A DNA stretch of 34,620 nucleotides from an uncultured Bacteroidota bacterium (GCA_903916255.1 CAIWVW010000021.1:1-34620), one strand, 5' to 3'; positions 1 to 8,250 are shown, numbered from the stretch's first letter. Program-made: numbers and translations. Notes: generated by a model not told the origin, from the letters alone.

Positions 1-31
1 ATGAACTTTACAAACTTTATAAACTAATAGC

Positions 32-964
32 ATGAAATCAGCGTTAAGTGTCAAGCATCTGGTAGGAATTAAAGACTTAACGCTTAGCGATATTGAACTT
101 ATTTTCGCTACCGCCGACAACTTCAAATCTGTTATTAACCGACCTATTAAAAAGGTGCCATCGCTGCGCGATGTAACCATAGCCAACATATTTTTCGAAA
201 ACTCTACCCGCACCCGCATTTCCTTCGAGCTGGCTGAACGCCGCCTCTCGGCCGATGTGCTGAACTTTTCCGCTTCGGCATCGTCGGTAAAAAAGGGCGA
301 AACGCTTATAGATACGGTGAAGAACATCCTCGCCATGAAAGTGGATATGGTGGTGATGCGCCACTCCAGCGCCGGAGCCTGCAAATTCCTTGCCGATAAC
401 ATTGATGCGGTAGTGGTAAACGCCGGTGACGGTACCCATGAACATCCTACGCAAGCTCTGCTCGATGCCTTCTCCATCCGTGAAAACTTAGGGAATGTGA
501 AAGGTAAAAAGGTGGCAATAGTGGGAGATATTATGCATTCAAGAGTAGCGCTATCGAATATACTTTGTCTGCAAAAATTAGGTGCCGAAGTGATGGTGAG
601 CGGCCCGCCGACATTGATACCAAAGTATATTTCGGCCCTCGGTGTAAAAGTGGAATACGACCTTATGAAAGCCCTTCAATGGTGCGATGTGGCAAATATG
701 CTGCGCATACAGTTGGAGAGGCAGGATATAAAATACTTTCCCTCTACCCGGGAATACTCGATGCAATACGGCTTAAACAAGCAACGCCTCGACTCGCTGA
801 AAAAGAAAATCCTTATTATGCACCCGGGCCCTATCAACCGCGGAGTGGAAATAACCAGCGATGTAGCCGACTCCGACCAATCTATCATCCTCGACCAGGT
901 GGAAAATGGGGTTGCAATAAGGATGGCAGTGCTTTATCTGCTGGCTGCTAAGACGCAGGAGTAA
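32..964 (+). CDS. pyrB: Aspartate carbamoyltransferase catalytic subunit
   Basis: This cytosolic enzyme joins carbamoyl phosphate and L-aspartate in the first committed step of pyrimidine synthesis. The 310-residue length is normal for the catalytic chain. The carbamoyl-phosphate loop S58-T-R-T-R62 is present, followed by the 80s loop around S84-S-V-K-K-G, HPTQ at 138-141, a second-domain VGDIMHSR segment, and HPGPINRG near 265. The ATG at 32 follows the stop pair TAATAG at 25-30, so an upstream gene may end just outside the window. No pyrI-like regulatory subunit is visible. The gene ends at 964 and abuts the stop of the convergent minus-strand gene at 965 with no spacer. The identification rests on family motifs seen directly. 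Confidence 0.97.
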   Translation: MKSALSVKHLVGIKDLTLSDIELIFATADNFKSVINRPIKKVPSLRDVTIANIFFENSTRTRISFELAERRLSADVLNFSASASSVKKGETLIDTVKNILAMKVDMVVMRHSSAGACKFLADNIDAVVVNAGDGTHEHPTQALLDAFSIRENLGNVKGKKVAIVGDIMHSRVALSNILCLQKLGAEVMVSGPPTLIPKYISALGVKVEYDLMKALQWCDVANMLRIQLERQDIKYFPSTREYSMQYGLNKQRLDSLKKKILIMHPGPINRGVEITSDVADSDQSIILDQVENGVAIRMAVLYLLAAKTQE

Positions 965-1396
965 TTACTTATAAATCTTACCTGATATAGTATATGATTG
1001 GGTTTCCGTTCCCTTTTCTAACAAAATATTTATTTCTGTTTCTCTGTCAGAAATGGATTGATATTTATCTACTCTCAAGGATTGAAATCCAATTTTTCTG
1101 ATAAGAAAATTGAAAACACCATATCCGGATTCAAATTCCCAATTTCCAAGAGAGTCAGTATGTATGGCCGTATCCATTTTTGATTTTTGATCAAATACAG
1201 AAATTTCAACGCTATCTAATGCGACAGTGTCCTTTCCATTAAAATAGCGAACTTTACCATAAAGATAAGCACCAGATTCACCATTCCCAACGAATTTGAC
1301 GTATAAAACTTTACTTTTTTTGCTATTATCTGGTTTGTTTGCAACGATAAAAATAAATAGGGAGGTAATTGATAATATAGAAAGAATTCTTTGCAT
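965..1396 (-). CDS. Small secreted protein with carboxypeptidase-regulatory-like beta domain
   Basis: This 143-residue protein begins with a hydrophobic signal-like segment (MQRILSILSITSLFIFIV). A beta-rich region follows, with a GNWEFESGYGVFNFLIRKIGF stretch typical of carboxypeptidase-regulatory/CNA-B-like folds, which are common in exported Bacteroidota proteins. A longer reading frame opens at 1465, but I prefer the ATG at 1396 because it lies one base after the TAG stop (1400-1398) of the upstream gene and immediately precedes the signal peptide. That TAGAATG junction implies translational coupling. No enzymatic motif is visible, and the function is unknown. The domain assignment is by pattern only. 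Confidence 0.6.
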   Translation of the reverse strand: MQRILSILSITSLFIFIVANKPDNSKKSKVLYVKFVGNGESGAYLYGKVRYFNGKDTVALDSVEISVFDQKSKMDTAIHTDSLGNWEFESGYGVFNFLIRKIGFQSLRVDKYQSISDRETEINILLEKGTETQSYTISGKIYK

Positions 1397-1397
1397 T

Positions 1398-1619
1398 CTA
1401 TGCATTAAGTACATTTGAATAATCAGGCTCATCATCGCTATATGCTTTAGCAAGACCAGATGCACTCAAACTAGTTAAATCCTGTTTTTCCAAGTTTAAT
1501 GAGTCTTTTGTATCTCCCTTTTTTTGGGAAACAAAAGAGTAAATTTCTTGCAAGGTACTATTGTCGTTAATAGTATTAATAATCCTTAATAGGTTGGACT
1601 TTAATTCGGCTGTACTCAT
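1398..1619 (-). CDS. Small antitoxin-like protein
   Basis: This 73-residue soluble protein opens with MSTAELKSNLLRIINTIND and ends with an acidic tail containing LAKAYSDDEPDYS. Both stretches resemble small antitoxins of Bacteroidota type II toxin-antitoxin modules, usually encoded next to a RelE- or MazF/PemK-like toxin. Here the next gene on the strand, one base away, encodes a secreted beta-domain protein and not a recognisable toxin. It may be an orphan antitoxin or an unrelated small protein. A -7-like TAAATTTG (1648-1641) lies 21 bases upstream of the start. The resemblance comes from memory of family patterns and has not been confirmed by a search. Confidence 0.5.
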   Translation of the reverse strand: MSTAELKSNLLRIINTINDNSTLQEIYSFVSQKKGDTKDSLNLEKQDLTSLSASGLAKAYSDDEPDYSNVLNA

Positions 1620-1640
1620 GTTTCAACTGGTTTCTTAGCA

Positions 1641-1648
1641 CAAATTTA
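1641..1648 (-). promoter_or_regulatory. Bacteroidota -7 element for the antitoxin-like gene
   Basis: TAAATTTG on the minus strand fits the TANNTTTG consensus. A TTG at 1671-1669 lies 20 bases upstream, roughly at the -33 position. It faces away from the ffh promoter, with a heptamer array between the two. Confidence 0.45.
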
Positions 1649-1671
1649 ATCATTTTTCCTATTATCCTCAA

Positions 1672-1699
1672 CTTATAACCCATAACTCATAATTCATAA
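1672..1699 (+). repeat. Four 7-bp repeats upstream of ffh
   Basis: Four consecutive 7-mers (CTTATAA, CCCATAA, CTCATAA, TTCATAA) end two bases before the ffh -7 element and fill the position where a -33 TTTG would normally lie. Confidence 0.75.
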
Positions 1700-1700
1700 C

Positions 1701-1708
1701 TATATTTG
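1701..1708 (+). promoter_or_regulatory. -7 promoter element of ffh
   Basis: TATATTTG matches the Bacteroidota TANNTTTG element and lies 20 bases before the ffh start codon. No TTTG is found 19-21 bases upstream, because the heptamer array occupies that place. Confidence 0.6.
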
Positions 1709-1728
1709 TACCTCAAATTTTAAGCGTA

Positions 1729-3069
1729 ATGTTCGATAGTCTGTCAGAAAAGTTAGAAAGAGCATTTAAGATGCTCAAGGGTCAGGGAAAGATTACCGAA
1801 ATCAACGTATCGGAAACCCTGAAAGAAATACGCCGCGCCTTAATTGATGCGGACGTTAACTATAAAATTGCCAAGGAATTTACCGAAAGGGTAAAGGAAA
1901 AAGCGTTAGGCAGAAGTGTCCTAACGGCTGTTTCTCCGGGCCAGTTAATGGTAAAGATTTGCCACGAGGAACTTGCCGACCTTATGGGTAACCAGGAAAG
2001 CACCGTTTCGCTAACCGCTAATCCAACTATTATATTGATGTCAGGATTGCAGGGTTCGGGCAAAACGACATTCTCCGCTAAACTTGCCAATTATTTTAAA
2101 AATAAGAAAGGTAAAAAACCATTGCTTGTTGCATGTGACGTTTACCGCCCTGCGGCTATTCAGCAGTTGAAAACCTTGGGTGGACAGTTGGATGTTGAAG
2201 TATATTCTGATGAGAACGAAAAGAATCCCGTAAAGATTGCGCAGGCTGCCATTAAGCAAGCACGTTTGAATGATAACACTGTTGTAATTATCGATACAGC
2301 AGGCCGCTTGGCTGTTGACGAGCAGATGATGAATGAAATCGCCGAACTGAAAAAGGTGATCAATCCGCAGGAAATACTTTTTGTAGTGGATAGCATGACT
2401 GGTCAGGATGCCGTGAATACTGCTAAAGCATTTAATGATAGATTAGACTTCAACGGAGTTATACTTACCAAATTAGATGGTGATACCCGTGGTGGTGCGG
2501 CTTTGTCTATTAAATCGGTTGTAAATAAACCCATTAAGTTTGTTGGTACAGGCGAAAAGCCCGATGCAATGGATGTATTCTATCCGGCACGTATGGCGGA
2601 CAGGATTCTTGGCATGGGTGATATCGTTTCTTTTGTTGAGAAGGCGCAGGAGCAGTTTGATGTGGAAGAAGCCAAAAAACTGCAGAAGAAAATCGCCAAA
2701 AACCAATTTGATTTTAACGATTTCCTTGCACAGTTACAACAGATAAAAAAGATGGGCGGAGTGAAAGATATAGCCTCTATGCTTCCGGGAATGGGTAATT
2801 CGATTAAGGAAGGAGATATTGATGAGAAATCATTCAAGCAAACTGAAGCTATCATACAATCTATGACTCCCGAGGAACGCGCAAAGCCTGAAACTATTAA
2901 CGGCAGCCGCAGAAAGAGGCTGGCATCCGGTAGTGGAACAAACATTCAAGATGTGAATAGACTGATTAAGCAGTTTGAGGATATGCAGAAGATGATGAAG
3001 ATGTTCAGCAATAAATCGGCCATGGCCGGGCTAATGCAGCGGATGGGAAAAATGCCCTATGGCAGATAA
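1729..3069 (+). CDS. ffh: Signal recognition particle protein Ffh (SRP54)
   Basis: This SRP GTPase binds 4.5S RNA and the signal sequences of nascent membrane and secreted proteins, and docks with FtsY. The 446 residues carry the helical N domain (1-90), the G domain with P-loop G106-L-Q-G-S-G-K-T-T114, DTAGRL, TKLDGDTRGG and GTGEKPDAMDVF, and the methionine-rich M domain with the GSRRKRLASGSG RNA-binding turn and a Met-rich tail. The ATG at 1729 follows a good -7 element. In this phylum ffh is often followed closely by folD. Here a 505-bp insert lies between them, starting 6 bases after the ffh stop. Confidence 0.98.
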   Translation: MFDSLSEKLERAFKMLKGQGKITEINVSETLKEIRRALIDADVNYKIAKEFTERVKEKALGRSVLTAVSPGQLMVKICHEELADLMGNQESTVSLTANPTIILMSGLQGSGKTTFSAKLANYFKNKKGKKPLLVACDVYRPAAIQQLKTLGGQLDVEVYSDENEKNPVKIAQAAIKQARLNDNTVVIIDTAGRLAVDEQMMNEIAELKKVINPQEILFVVDSMTGQDAVNTAKAFNDRLDFNGVILTKLDGDTRGGAALSIKSVVNKPIKFVGTGEKPDAMDVFYPARMADRILGMGDIVSFVEKAQEQFDVEEAKKLQKKIAKNQFDFNDFLAQLQQIKKMGGVKDIASMLPGMGNSIKEGDIDEKSFKQTEAIIQSMTPEERAKPETINGSRRKRLASGSGTNIQDVNRLIKQFEDMQKMMKMFSNKSAMAGLMQRMGKMPYGR

Positions 3070-3074
3070 AACAG

Positions 3075-3116
3075 GATTTAAGAATAATGAATATCGAATG
3101 TAGAATATCGAAGTGA
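3075..3116 (+). repeat. Left inverted end: six 7-bp units
   Basis: Six heptamers run from GATTTAA through GAATAAT and GAATATC variants to GAAGTGA. The array is the inverted partner of 3538-3579. Confidence 0.75.
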
Positions 3117-3123
3117 AAGGCAG

Positions 3124-3510
3124 ATGGATGAAAAAATGAATAAATATGACCTTGAAGAACGATTAATAAGTTTTGCTGTTTTAATAGTTGAAATTGTTGG
3201 TGAGATGCCGGATTCAAGAGTTTCAAATCATTTAGCGGGACAACTATTACGTTCAGGAACTTCACCTGCATTAAATTATGGCGAAGCACAAGCAAGTGAG
3301 TCAAGGAAAGACTTTATTCATAAAATGAAAATAGCCCTTAAAGAATTAAGAGAAACAAACGTGTGTTTGAAAATTATATATCGCACAAAGAACTATAAGT
3401 CCAAAGGAAAAATAGAATCTGCTTTAGCTGAAACCAATGAATTACTTTCAATCTTTGTTAAAAGCGTTAAAACTGCATTGAAAAACATAGTTAAAGAATC
3501 ATCAAATTAA
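3124..3510 (+). CDS. Four-helix-bundle protein of the S23 / 23S rRNA intervening-sequence family
   Basis: The 128-residue basic helical protein has the family core QLLRSGTSPALNYGEAQ followed by SRKDFIHKMKIALKELRET. That core identifies the S23/IVP family (the TIGR02436-type four helix bundle), first known from ORFs inside 23S rRNA intervening sequences and structurally related to the Avd protein of diversity-generating retroelements. No rRNA, reverse transcriptase or variable repeat lies nearby. The ATG at 3124 is inside the conserved CAGATGG of the element end. M5 at 3136 is an alternative start that begins closer to the usual family N-terminus. The biochemical role of the family is unsettled; RNA or nucleic-acid binding is the usual suggestion. 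Confidence 0.85.
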   Translation: MDEKMNKYDLEERLISFAVLIVEIVGEMPDSRVSNHLAGQLLRSGTSPALNYGEAQASESRKDFIHKMKIALKELRETNVCLKIIYRTKNYKSKGKIESALAETNELLSIFVKSVKTALKNIVKESSN

Positions 3511-3537
3511 TTTTAAATGCCATCTGTTATTGGCTGT

Positions 3538-3579
3538 TCACTTCTTAAATCGATATTCATTATTCAATATTCTTAAATC
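3538..3579 (-). repeat. Right inverted end: six 7-bp units
   Basis: Read on the minus strand, six heptamers run from GATTTAA to GAAGTGA and mirror the left end in length, phase and terminal units. The array ends 5 bases before the folD start codon. Confidence 0.75.
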
Positions 3580-3584
3580 ACAGT

Positions 3585-4478
3585 ATGATTTTACTTGACG
3601 GCAAAAAAATATCGGAGCAACTTTTAGAGGAGATTAAAGTTGATGTAGAAAAACTGAAATCGGAAGGTAAAAAGGTGCCCCATCTTGCCGTTATTTTAGT
3701 CGGTAATGACCCTGCCAGTGAGACATACGTGGGTAGTAAAGTAAAAACCTGCGAAAGGGTTGGATTCAAATCTACACTTATTCGATTTCCTTCTACAATT
3801 GAAGAATCAGAGTTGTTGAAAAGAATAGAGGAATTAAATAACGACCCTGATTTGGATGGATTTATTGTGCAATCTCCATTACCAAAACATATTTCTGACG
3901 ATAAAGTAATCAATGCTATTTCACCTGCAAAAGATGTTGATGGATTCCATCCCGAAAATCTGGGAAGGGTAGCACTCAATATGCCAGCATTTCTTCCTGC
4001 AACTCCATTTGGAGTTATAACATTGCTCGACAGATACAACATTCCTACTCTCGGAAAACATTGTGTGGTAGTAGGCAGAAGTCACATCGTCGGGTTGCCT
4101 GTGAGCCTTTTAATGGTTCGTAATTCCAAACCGGGAAATTGTACCGTTACTATTTGCCATAGTAAAACAGTTGAATTAAAAAGTTTTACTCTGCAAGCAG
4201 ATATATTAATTGTAGCTACAGGACAAACCGAAAGTGTTACGGCCGATATGGTAAAAGAAGGAGCCGTAGTGGTTGATGTGGGTATCTCCCGTGTGCCGGA
4301 TGCGACCAAGAAAAGCGGCTTCCGCCTTGCAGGAGATGTGAAGTTTGATGAAGTAGCACCAAAATGCAGTTACATTACTCCAGTGCCCGGTGGAGTTGGG
4401 CCGATGACAATCGCTTCGCTGCTTAAGAATACGTTGGAAGGCGTTAAGCGTAGGTTTGGGGCAGGAAGTGGTAAGTGA
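3585..4478 (+). CDS. folD: Bifunctional methylenetetrahydrofolate dehydrogenase / methenyltetrahydrofolate cyclohydrolase
   Basis: FolD interconverts 5,10-methylene-, 5,10-methenyl- and 10-formyl-tetrahydrofolate in the cytosol, supplying one-carbon units for purines and formyl-methionine. The 297 residues include the signature [19 protein letters not shown] with the catalytic Y-x-x-x-K, then [12 protein letters not shown], the [15 protein letters not shown] loop, the Rossmann [13 protein letters not shown], and the C-terminal [16 protein letters not shown]. The start codon lies 5 bases after the right end of the S23 element, so the gene probably relies on transcription from ffh through the element, or on a promoter inside it. 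The stop lies 4 bases from the stop of the convergent hydrolase gene. Confidence 0.97.
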   Translation: MILLDGKKISEQLLEEIKVDVEKLKSEGKKVPHLAVILVGNDPASETYVGSKVKTCERVGFKSTLIRFPSTIEESELLKRIEELNNDPDLDGFIVQSPLPKHISDDKVINAISPAKDVDGFHPENLGRVALNMPAFLPATPFGVITLLDRYNIPTLGKHCVVVGRSHIVGLPVSLLMVRNSKPGNCTVTICHSKTVELKSFTLQADILIVATGQTESVTADMVKEGAVVVDVGISRVPDATKKSGFRLAGDVKFDEVAPKCSYITPVPGGVGPMTIASLLKNTLEGVKRRFGAGSGK

Positions 4479-4482
4479 AAAA

Positions 4483-5691
4483 TTACTTTTTCTTCTTTTT
4501 CCGTTTCAATTCATAATTATAGATGGCATGCCCCATATCAGTCATGAAGGGTAACCCTATTGAATCATATTGGTAATCGTCGGTATTGAGAACATCTTTT
4601 TCATTCACGTAAATCAAAATGGATAGGAAAAACTCCACACCGGTTTTTGAATCTTTTATATAAGAACAGTCTGCTAAAAAACCATATGCCCTGCCTACAA
4701 TATTATAGGAACGGATACTCGTATCCTGAATGTTTCCGGCAGTTCCGAAGTAAATATATTTCTTATAATTATCGGGATACTCTTTAACGTTGTATGTTGG
4801 ATGAGCGCTTTCCCGCGGCAGCATACCCATATATTTTTTCAGGAAAGAATAATCATCCTCTGTTAAATTAAAACGCTTGATGGACTTTACAGCATGCGGA
4901 TAAATCAGGGAAAGCAAAATTGAATTTTCATCTTCAAATGAAATATAATTATTTCGCCTGAAATCTTTTGGTGGTAATTGTTTGTTTCCATCCATATAGG
5001 CTTTTCCAATAATGGTATGCGTTGCGCGATTTTTTATGCTGCCGGAATTATAGGCAGGAGGCTGCGTGTATATGTTTTTTGAAGTATTATCAAGGAAGGT
5101 AAATCCGTTTGTATAACGGTTATTTGTGCTGTCACATGCACCATTCAAGCGTTGGTTGATAGTGGTATTTACATACCCCATTTCATGCAATCGCTTATTT
5201 ATATAGGCCGAGGAAAGGAATTCATATATCCTTGAATATGCATTGTTGTCGCTTACAAGCAACATTCGCTTTATATACTGAGCAATGCTCGGATACCCTG
5301 AAACGGAAGTTGTGTCATAATTTTCTTTGGTTTCACAGGCGTGAGAACTATCTATACGCAGCCGCGCATTTTTTGAAAGATTATCTATTTTAAGGTTATT
5401 TACTTTTTCCAGTGCCAGCGCTGCAAGAGGTAATTTCACAAGGCTTGCAGGGTAATAGTATCTTTTAGTCGGGGGCTCGAGCGCATACCTCTGTAATGTT
5501 ACATGCTTATTTTTATCGCGGTGGACCTGCGTGTAAATTACCTGCAAATGATATTTCTCGGGCTGCGCGAAAACCTCATGATATTTGGAGTACAGGGAAT
5601 CTTTGTGAATAATATTTGCAAGTAAATTCTGAGCCGAAGATGAAAAGTGTATACAAGCAAGCAAAACGAATAGTATCCACTTTGCCTTCAT
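4483..5691 (-). CDS. Secreted class A beta-lactamase-like serine hydrolase
   Basis: The 402-residue protein has a signal peptide (MKAKWILFVLLACIHFSSSAQ) and the class A-type serine active-site elements: S83-L-V-K86 after YYYPA, and S147-D-N149 in LLVSDNNAYSRIYEF. No clear KTG/KSG triad is seen near the C-terminus; YFGTAG near 315 is the nearest candidate. It is much longer than true class A lactamases (about 290 residues). It therefore fits the broad beta-lactamase2/serine hydrolase family and may act on peptidoglycan-like or ester substrates. Lactamase activity cannot be assumed. It is the last gene of a minus-strand operon, 5 bases after the lipoprotein gene. The C-terminus is a lysine run. 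Confidence 0.8.
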   Translation of the reverse strand: MKAKWILFVLLACIHFSSSAQNLLANIIHKDSLYSKYHEVFAQPEKYHLQVIYTQVHRDKNKHVTLQRYALEPPTKRYYYPASLVKLPLAALALEKVNNLKIDNLSKNARLRIDSSHACETKENYDTTSVSGYPSIAQYIKRMLLVSDNNAYSRIYEFLSSAYINKRLHEMGYVNTTINQRLNGACDSTNNRYTNGFTFLDNTSKNIYTQPPAYNSGSIKNRATHTIIGKAYMDGNKQLPPKDFRRNNYISFEDENSILLSLIYPHAVKSIKRFNLTEDDYSFLKKYMGMLPRESAHPTYNVKEYPDNYKKYIYFGTAGNIQDTSIRSYNIVGRAYGFLADCSYIKDSKTGVEFFLSILIYVNEKDVLNTDDYQYDSIGLPFMTDMGHAIYNYELKRKKKKK

Positions 5692-5696
5692 TTTAA

Positions 5697-6941
5697 CTAG
5701 CTCCTGAGTTGAGCTTTAATCAGGTTCTGTTTGTTGGAACCCCAGTGATAGCCTAATGAAAATGGAAGCTTTTTGGGCTTGCGTAAAATGGTATCCTTGT
5801 ATGCATCCAGCAGGTCGGTTTGGAATACACCGGAAAAATCACTAACGGGGTTTACATACACACCATAAAGCGAAACGTACCATTTATCGCCGGGAAAATA
5901 TTTGTACGGAATGCCTGTATCATCTTCCAATATGGTTTTGCTTTTGGATAGGATAAGGTCCCTGAACTGGGAAAAGAATCCATAGTGAAGCAGGTAAGAT
6001 GCCGATTTAAGATAGGTGATACAGGGTTTCATTTTGGTGAACATGGTTTTTAATGCATTATTTTTTGTATATGCTCCATCCGACAAATCACATTTCATGT
6101 AACTCACCATCTGTATGGAATTATTCTTGCTGTTTTTGAAATAAACTTTTACAAGGTCATTATGGTGCGTGCCTAAACTGTCTTTAGGAAGTTCTGTTTC
6201 TGTGCCATCATCATTCAGGTGAAAATATTTGAGATTGATAATTTCATGCCCGGTTCTTACCAGGAAAACGCAGATAAGCGGAAGTGTGCCATTTACATTA
6301 CTCGCGTTCAGCTCGGTTGACATTTTGTGTGTAATGAAGTAGCTGCGTTTAAAAATATCTGCCAGTGAAGAATAAACCGCATTCAGGTAATTTTCGGTTG
6401 TCTTTAAATTCATGTTATTCAAATCAGGCAAGGCTCCGTTGATTTCGAGGGCATACAGGCGGTAGTTTTTTGCATCCGGGAAAAAATAGTTGGCGTGCAA
6501 AATATCGGGGCCACTGAGCGGATAAAAAATATCGAGTTTGCTTTTACGTTCGGTTGCTAATTCAGTATTTCCCCATTCCGTCATAGGTTCCAGCCGGGTT
6601 GTCGCAATCTGGTTCCAGGAATAATCGAAGTTGCGGTGAAACTTTGACCATACCGAATCATTCTCCAGTTTGGCATAAGGGCTTCCGGGCCAAGCCTTCA
6701 TGCCGGCAATGTAGCGGGCTATGTCATTGTATTTCCGGTTGAATGTAATTTTGCCGAAATCCTCGTCTTGCCATGCTTTTATAGTGTCGGCAGAAGCTTT
6801 TACAAGGGCTGTGTCTTTCGGAGGGGGCGCAGTTGCAACTGTATCTCCGGCCGGTTTATTAACACAGGAATCGAATGCGAAAGGTAAAAAAAATATAAGC
6901 GAAAAGAAACTAATTATTTTCAGGGACGATTGATTTTTCAT
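5697..6941 (-). CDS. Putative lipoprotein of unknown function
   Basis: From the ATG at 6941 the product has about 414 residues. It has a strong hydrophobic leader ending in AFDSC26, a plausible but imperfect lipobox, followed by a Pro/Thr/Ala-rich linker (DTVATAPPPKD). I chose this start over the upstream one at 6989 because it places the signal peptide at the N-terminus. It still overlaps the end of the upstream permease gene by 32 bases, suggesting coupled translation. The mature part is mixed alpha/beta, with many aromatic residues and no motif that I recognise. The operon order is permease, this protein, serine hydrolase. An envelope location is inferred from the leader only. Confidence 0.65.
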   Translation of the reverse strand: MKNQSSLKIISFFSLIFFLPFAFDSCVNKPAGDTVATAPPPKDTALVKASADTIKAWQDEDFGKITFNRKYNDIARYIAGMKAWPGSPYAKLENDSVWSKFHRNFDYSWNQIATTRLEPMTEWGNTELATERKSKLDIFYPLSGPDILHANYFFPDAKNYRLYALEINGALPDLNNMNLKTTENYLNAVYSSLADIFKRSYFITHKMSTELNASNVNGTLPLICVFLVRTGHEIINLKYFHLNDDGTETELPKDSLGTHHNDLVKVYFKNSKNNSIQMVSYMKCDLSDGAYTKNNALKTMFTKMKPCITYLKSASYLLHYGFFSQFRDLILSKSKTILEDDTGIPYKYFPGDKWYVSLYGVYVNPVSDFSGVFQTDLLDAYKDTILRKPKKLPFSLGYHWGSNKQNLIKAQLRS

Positions 6942-8250
6942 GAATGGAAGTTGCCGGTTTTTTAATGAAATATACTGCGCTGCCCGCAAGAATAGTGCCT
7001 AATCCGAGCAGCGATTCCTTAGGATGTTCTTTCATGGTGAAAAACAACATCCACGCGCTTAATGCAAGAAATACAATGGGTGTTACGGGATAGCCGAAAG
7101 TTTTATAGCCATCTGTTTTCCCTTTCATCCGGGCCCGGAGAATAAATAATCCCAGAACGGTAAAGAAGGTTGATAGACTTAGCGTAAACCCAATATACAA
7201 TAATACTTTCCCGAAGGATGCAGTTAGAATTAATAAAAGTGAAATGAATCCCTGTATAATTTTTGCAACGTAAGGAACTCCATGTTTATTGGTAATAGAT
7301 AGGAATGAAAGTTGGGGAAGGTCTTCACCCATAACCTGGGCTACCCTTGGCCCTGCCAGTACAAAAGAACTGATGGATGCTATAAGCAGGAGGGCAATCA
7401 TCATGCCCATCATATTGCCGATTTTTAAGCCGAAAATATGTACGGCAGAAATCAACCCTACTTCCACCTGACCCTGCATTTCCTTTGCGGGTGCGGAATA
7501 AAGAAAAATATAATTCAGCAAAATATATAATACCATTACGATAACTGTTCCGTAAAATAAAGCTTTGGGTACATTTTTACGGGGATTTTCAATATCGCTT
7601 GCCATATAGGTAGCGGTGTTCCAGCCGGAATAGGCGTATGAAACATAGATAAGCGATACGGCAAATGATGATGAAAAAATGGAGTGCCAGCCTTCATTAA
7701 GCGCTGTACTTTGCTGTGGCAGCAGGGAGAAGGTTTGAGGCGTTTCTAAAATGAAACCGGCAACAATGAAAAACAATATGAGCACAATTTCGAGCATGGT
7801 AAATATATTTTGAAAGCGTGCACTCTGGCGGAGATTGAAGGAATGTATAAACGTAACAATAACGATTACTGCCGCTCCAAGTATTACCGGGTTGGTAGAT
7901 GGGAAAACCTTGTTAACATAGGTCCCGAGGGCCATAGCTGCCAATGCAGTAGGTGCTGCAAAAGCCACTGTGGATGAAACCCAGCCCGATAAAAAGCCTG
8001 CAAACGGGTGAAATATTTCTGACAGGTAATGGTATTCTCCGCCTGAACGGGGCATGGCAGAAGCCAGTTCTCCATAGCAGAGCGCCCCGCATAAAGCAAT
8101 AACACCGCCTACCAGCCATAGCATTAGTATTCCGAAGCCGCTATGCACGCCCATTAACTGGAACCCCAAACTGGTAAATACGCCAGTACCTATCATACTG
8201 GCAATTACAATCAGGGTGGCAGTAAAAACTTTCATTTTCCTGTGCGGCAT
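6910..8250 (-). CDS. APC-family amino acid permease
   Basis: This 446-residue inner-membrane protein has about twelve hydrophobic segments. The first helix carries the APC-superfamily GTGVFTSLG turn, which contacts the substrate backbone. The loop around YGELASAMPRSGGEYHYLSE is the conserved TM2-TM3 signature of amino acid/polyamine permeases. SYAYSGWNTATYMASDIENPRKNVPKAL matches the TM6-TM7 region of these carriers. Substrate specificity cannot be read from the sequence; the basic amino acid/polyamine antiporter branch is the closest impression. It heads a three-gene minus-strand operon. Two adjacent perfect dyads lie about 80-130 bases upstream of its start. Confidence 0.9.
   Translation of the reverse strand: MPHRKMKVFTATLIVIASMIGTGVFTSLGFQLMGVHSGFGILMLWLVGGVIALCGALCYGELASAMPRSGGEYHYLSEIFHPFAGFLSGWVSSTVAFAAPTALAAMALGTYVNKVFPSTNPVILGAAVIVIVTFIHSFNLRQSARFQNIFTMLEIVLILFFIVAGFILETPQTFSLLPQQSTALNEGWHSIFSSSFAVSLIYVSYAYSGWNTATYMASDIENPRKNVPKALFYGTVIVMVLYILLNYIFLYSAPAKEMQGQVEVGLISAVHIFGLKIGNMMGMMIALLLIASISSFVLAGPRVAQVMGEDLPQLSFLSITNKHGVPYVAKIIQGFISLLLILTASFGKVLLYIGFTLSLSTFFTVLGLFILRARMKGKTDGYKTFGYPVTPIVFLALSAWMLFFTMKEHPKESLLGLGTILAGSAVYFIKKPATSIHEKSIVPENN

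Larger units (their letters stand above)
3075..3579 (+). mobile_element. Putative S23/IVP-encoding insertion element with inverted heptamer ends
   Basis: The segment is bounded by 42-bp inverted ends (3075-3116 and 3579-3538). Each end starts GATTTAA, ends GAAGTGA and is divided into six 7-bp units. The outer 18 bp match at 17 positions and the full 42 bp at 33. ACAG occurs directly outside both ends (3071-3074 and 3580-3583), as expected for a 4-bp target duplication. Inner CAGATGG copies (3121-3127 and its complement at 3520-3526) extend the symmetry. The only gene inside encodes a four-helix-bundle protein. Removing the insert and one ACAG leaves TAA-AACAGT-ATG, a tight ffh-folD junction. 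Mobility is inferred; no transposase is present. Confidence 0.6.

Noticed and set aside
1-30. Eight-codon reading frame before pyrB as an attenuator leader peptide
   Set aside because: It is truncated by the window start, and no hairpin or pyrimidine-responsive structure is visible.
2580-2945. Long open frame antisense to ffh
   Set aside because: It lies wholly within the well-supported ffh gene and shows no domain, promoter or start context; several similar antisense frames in pyrB, folD, the amidohydrolases and murF-alr were dismissed for the same reason.
3124-3510. Diversity-generating retroelement, because S23 resembles Avd
   Set aside because: No reverse transcriptase, template repeat or variable target gene is in the window.
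4483-5691. Antibiotic-resistance beta-lactamase
   Set aside because: SxxK and SDN are present, but no KTG triad is clear and the protein is about 100 residues too long, so only the broad family is supported.
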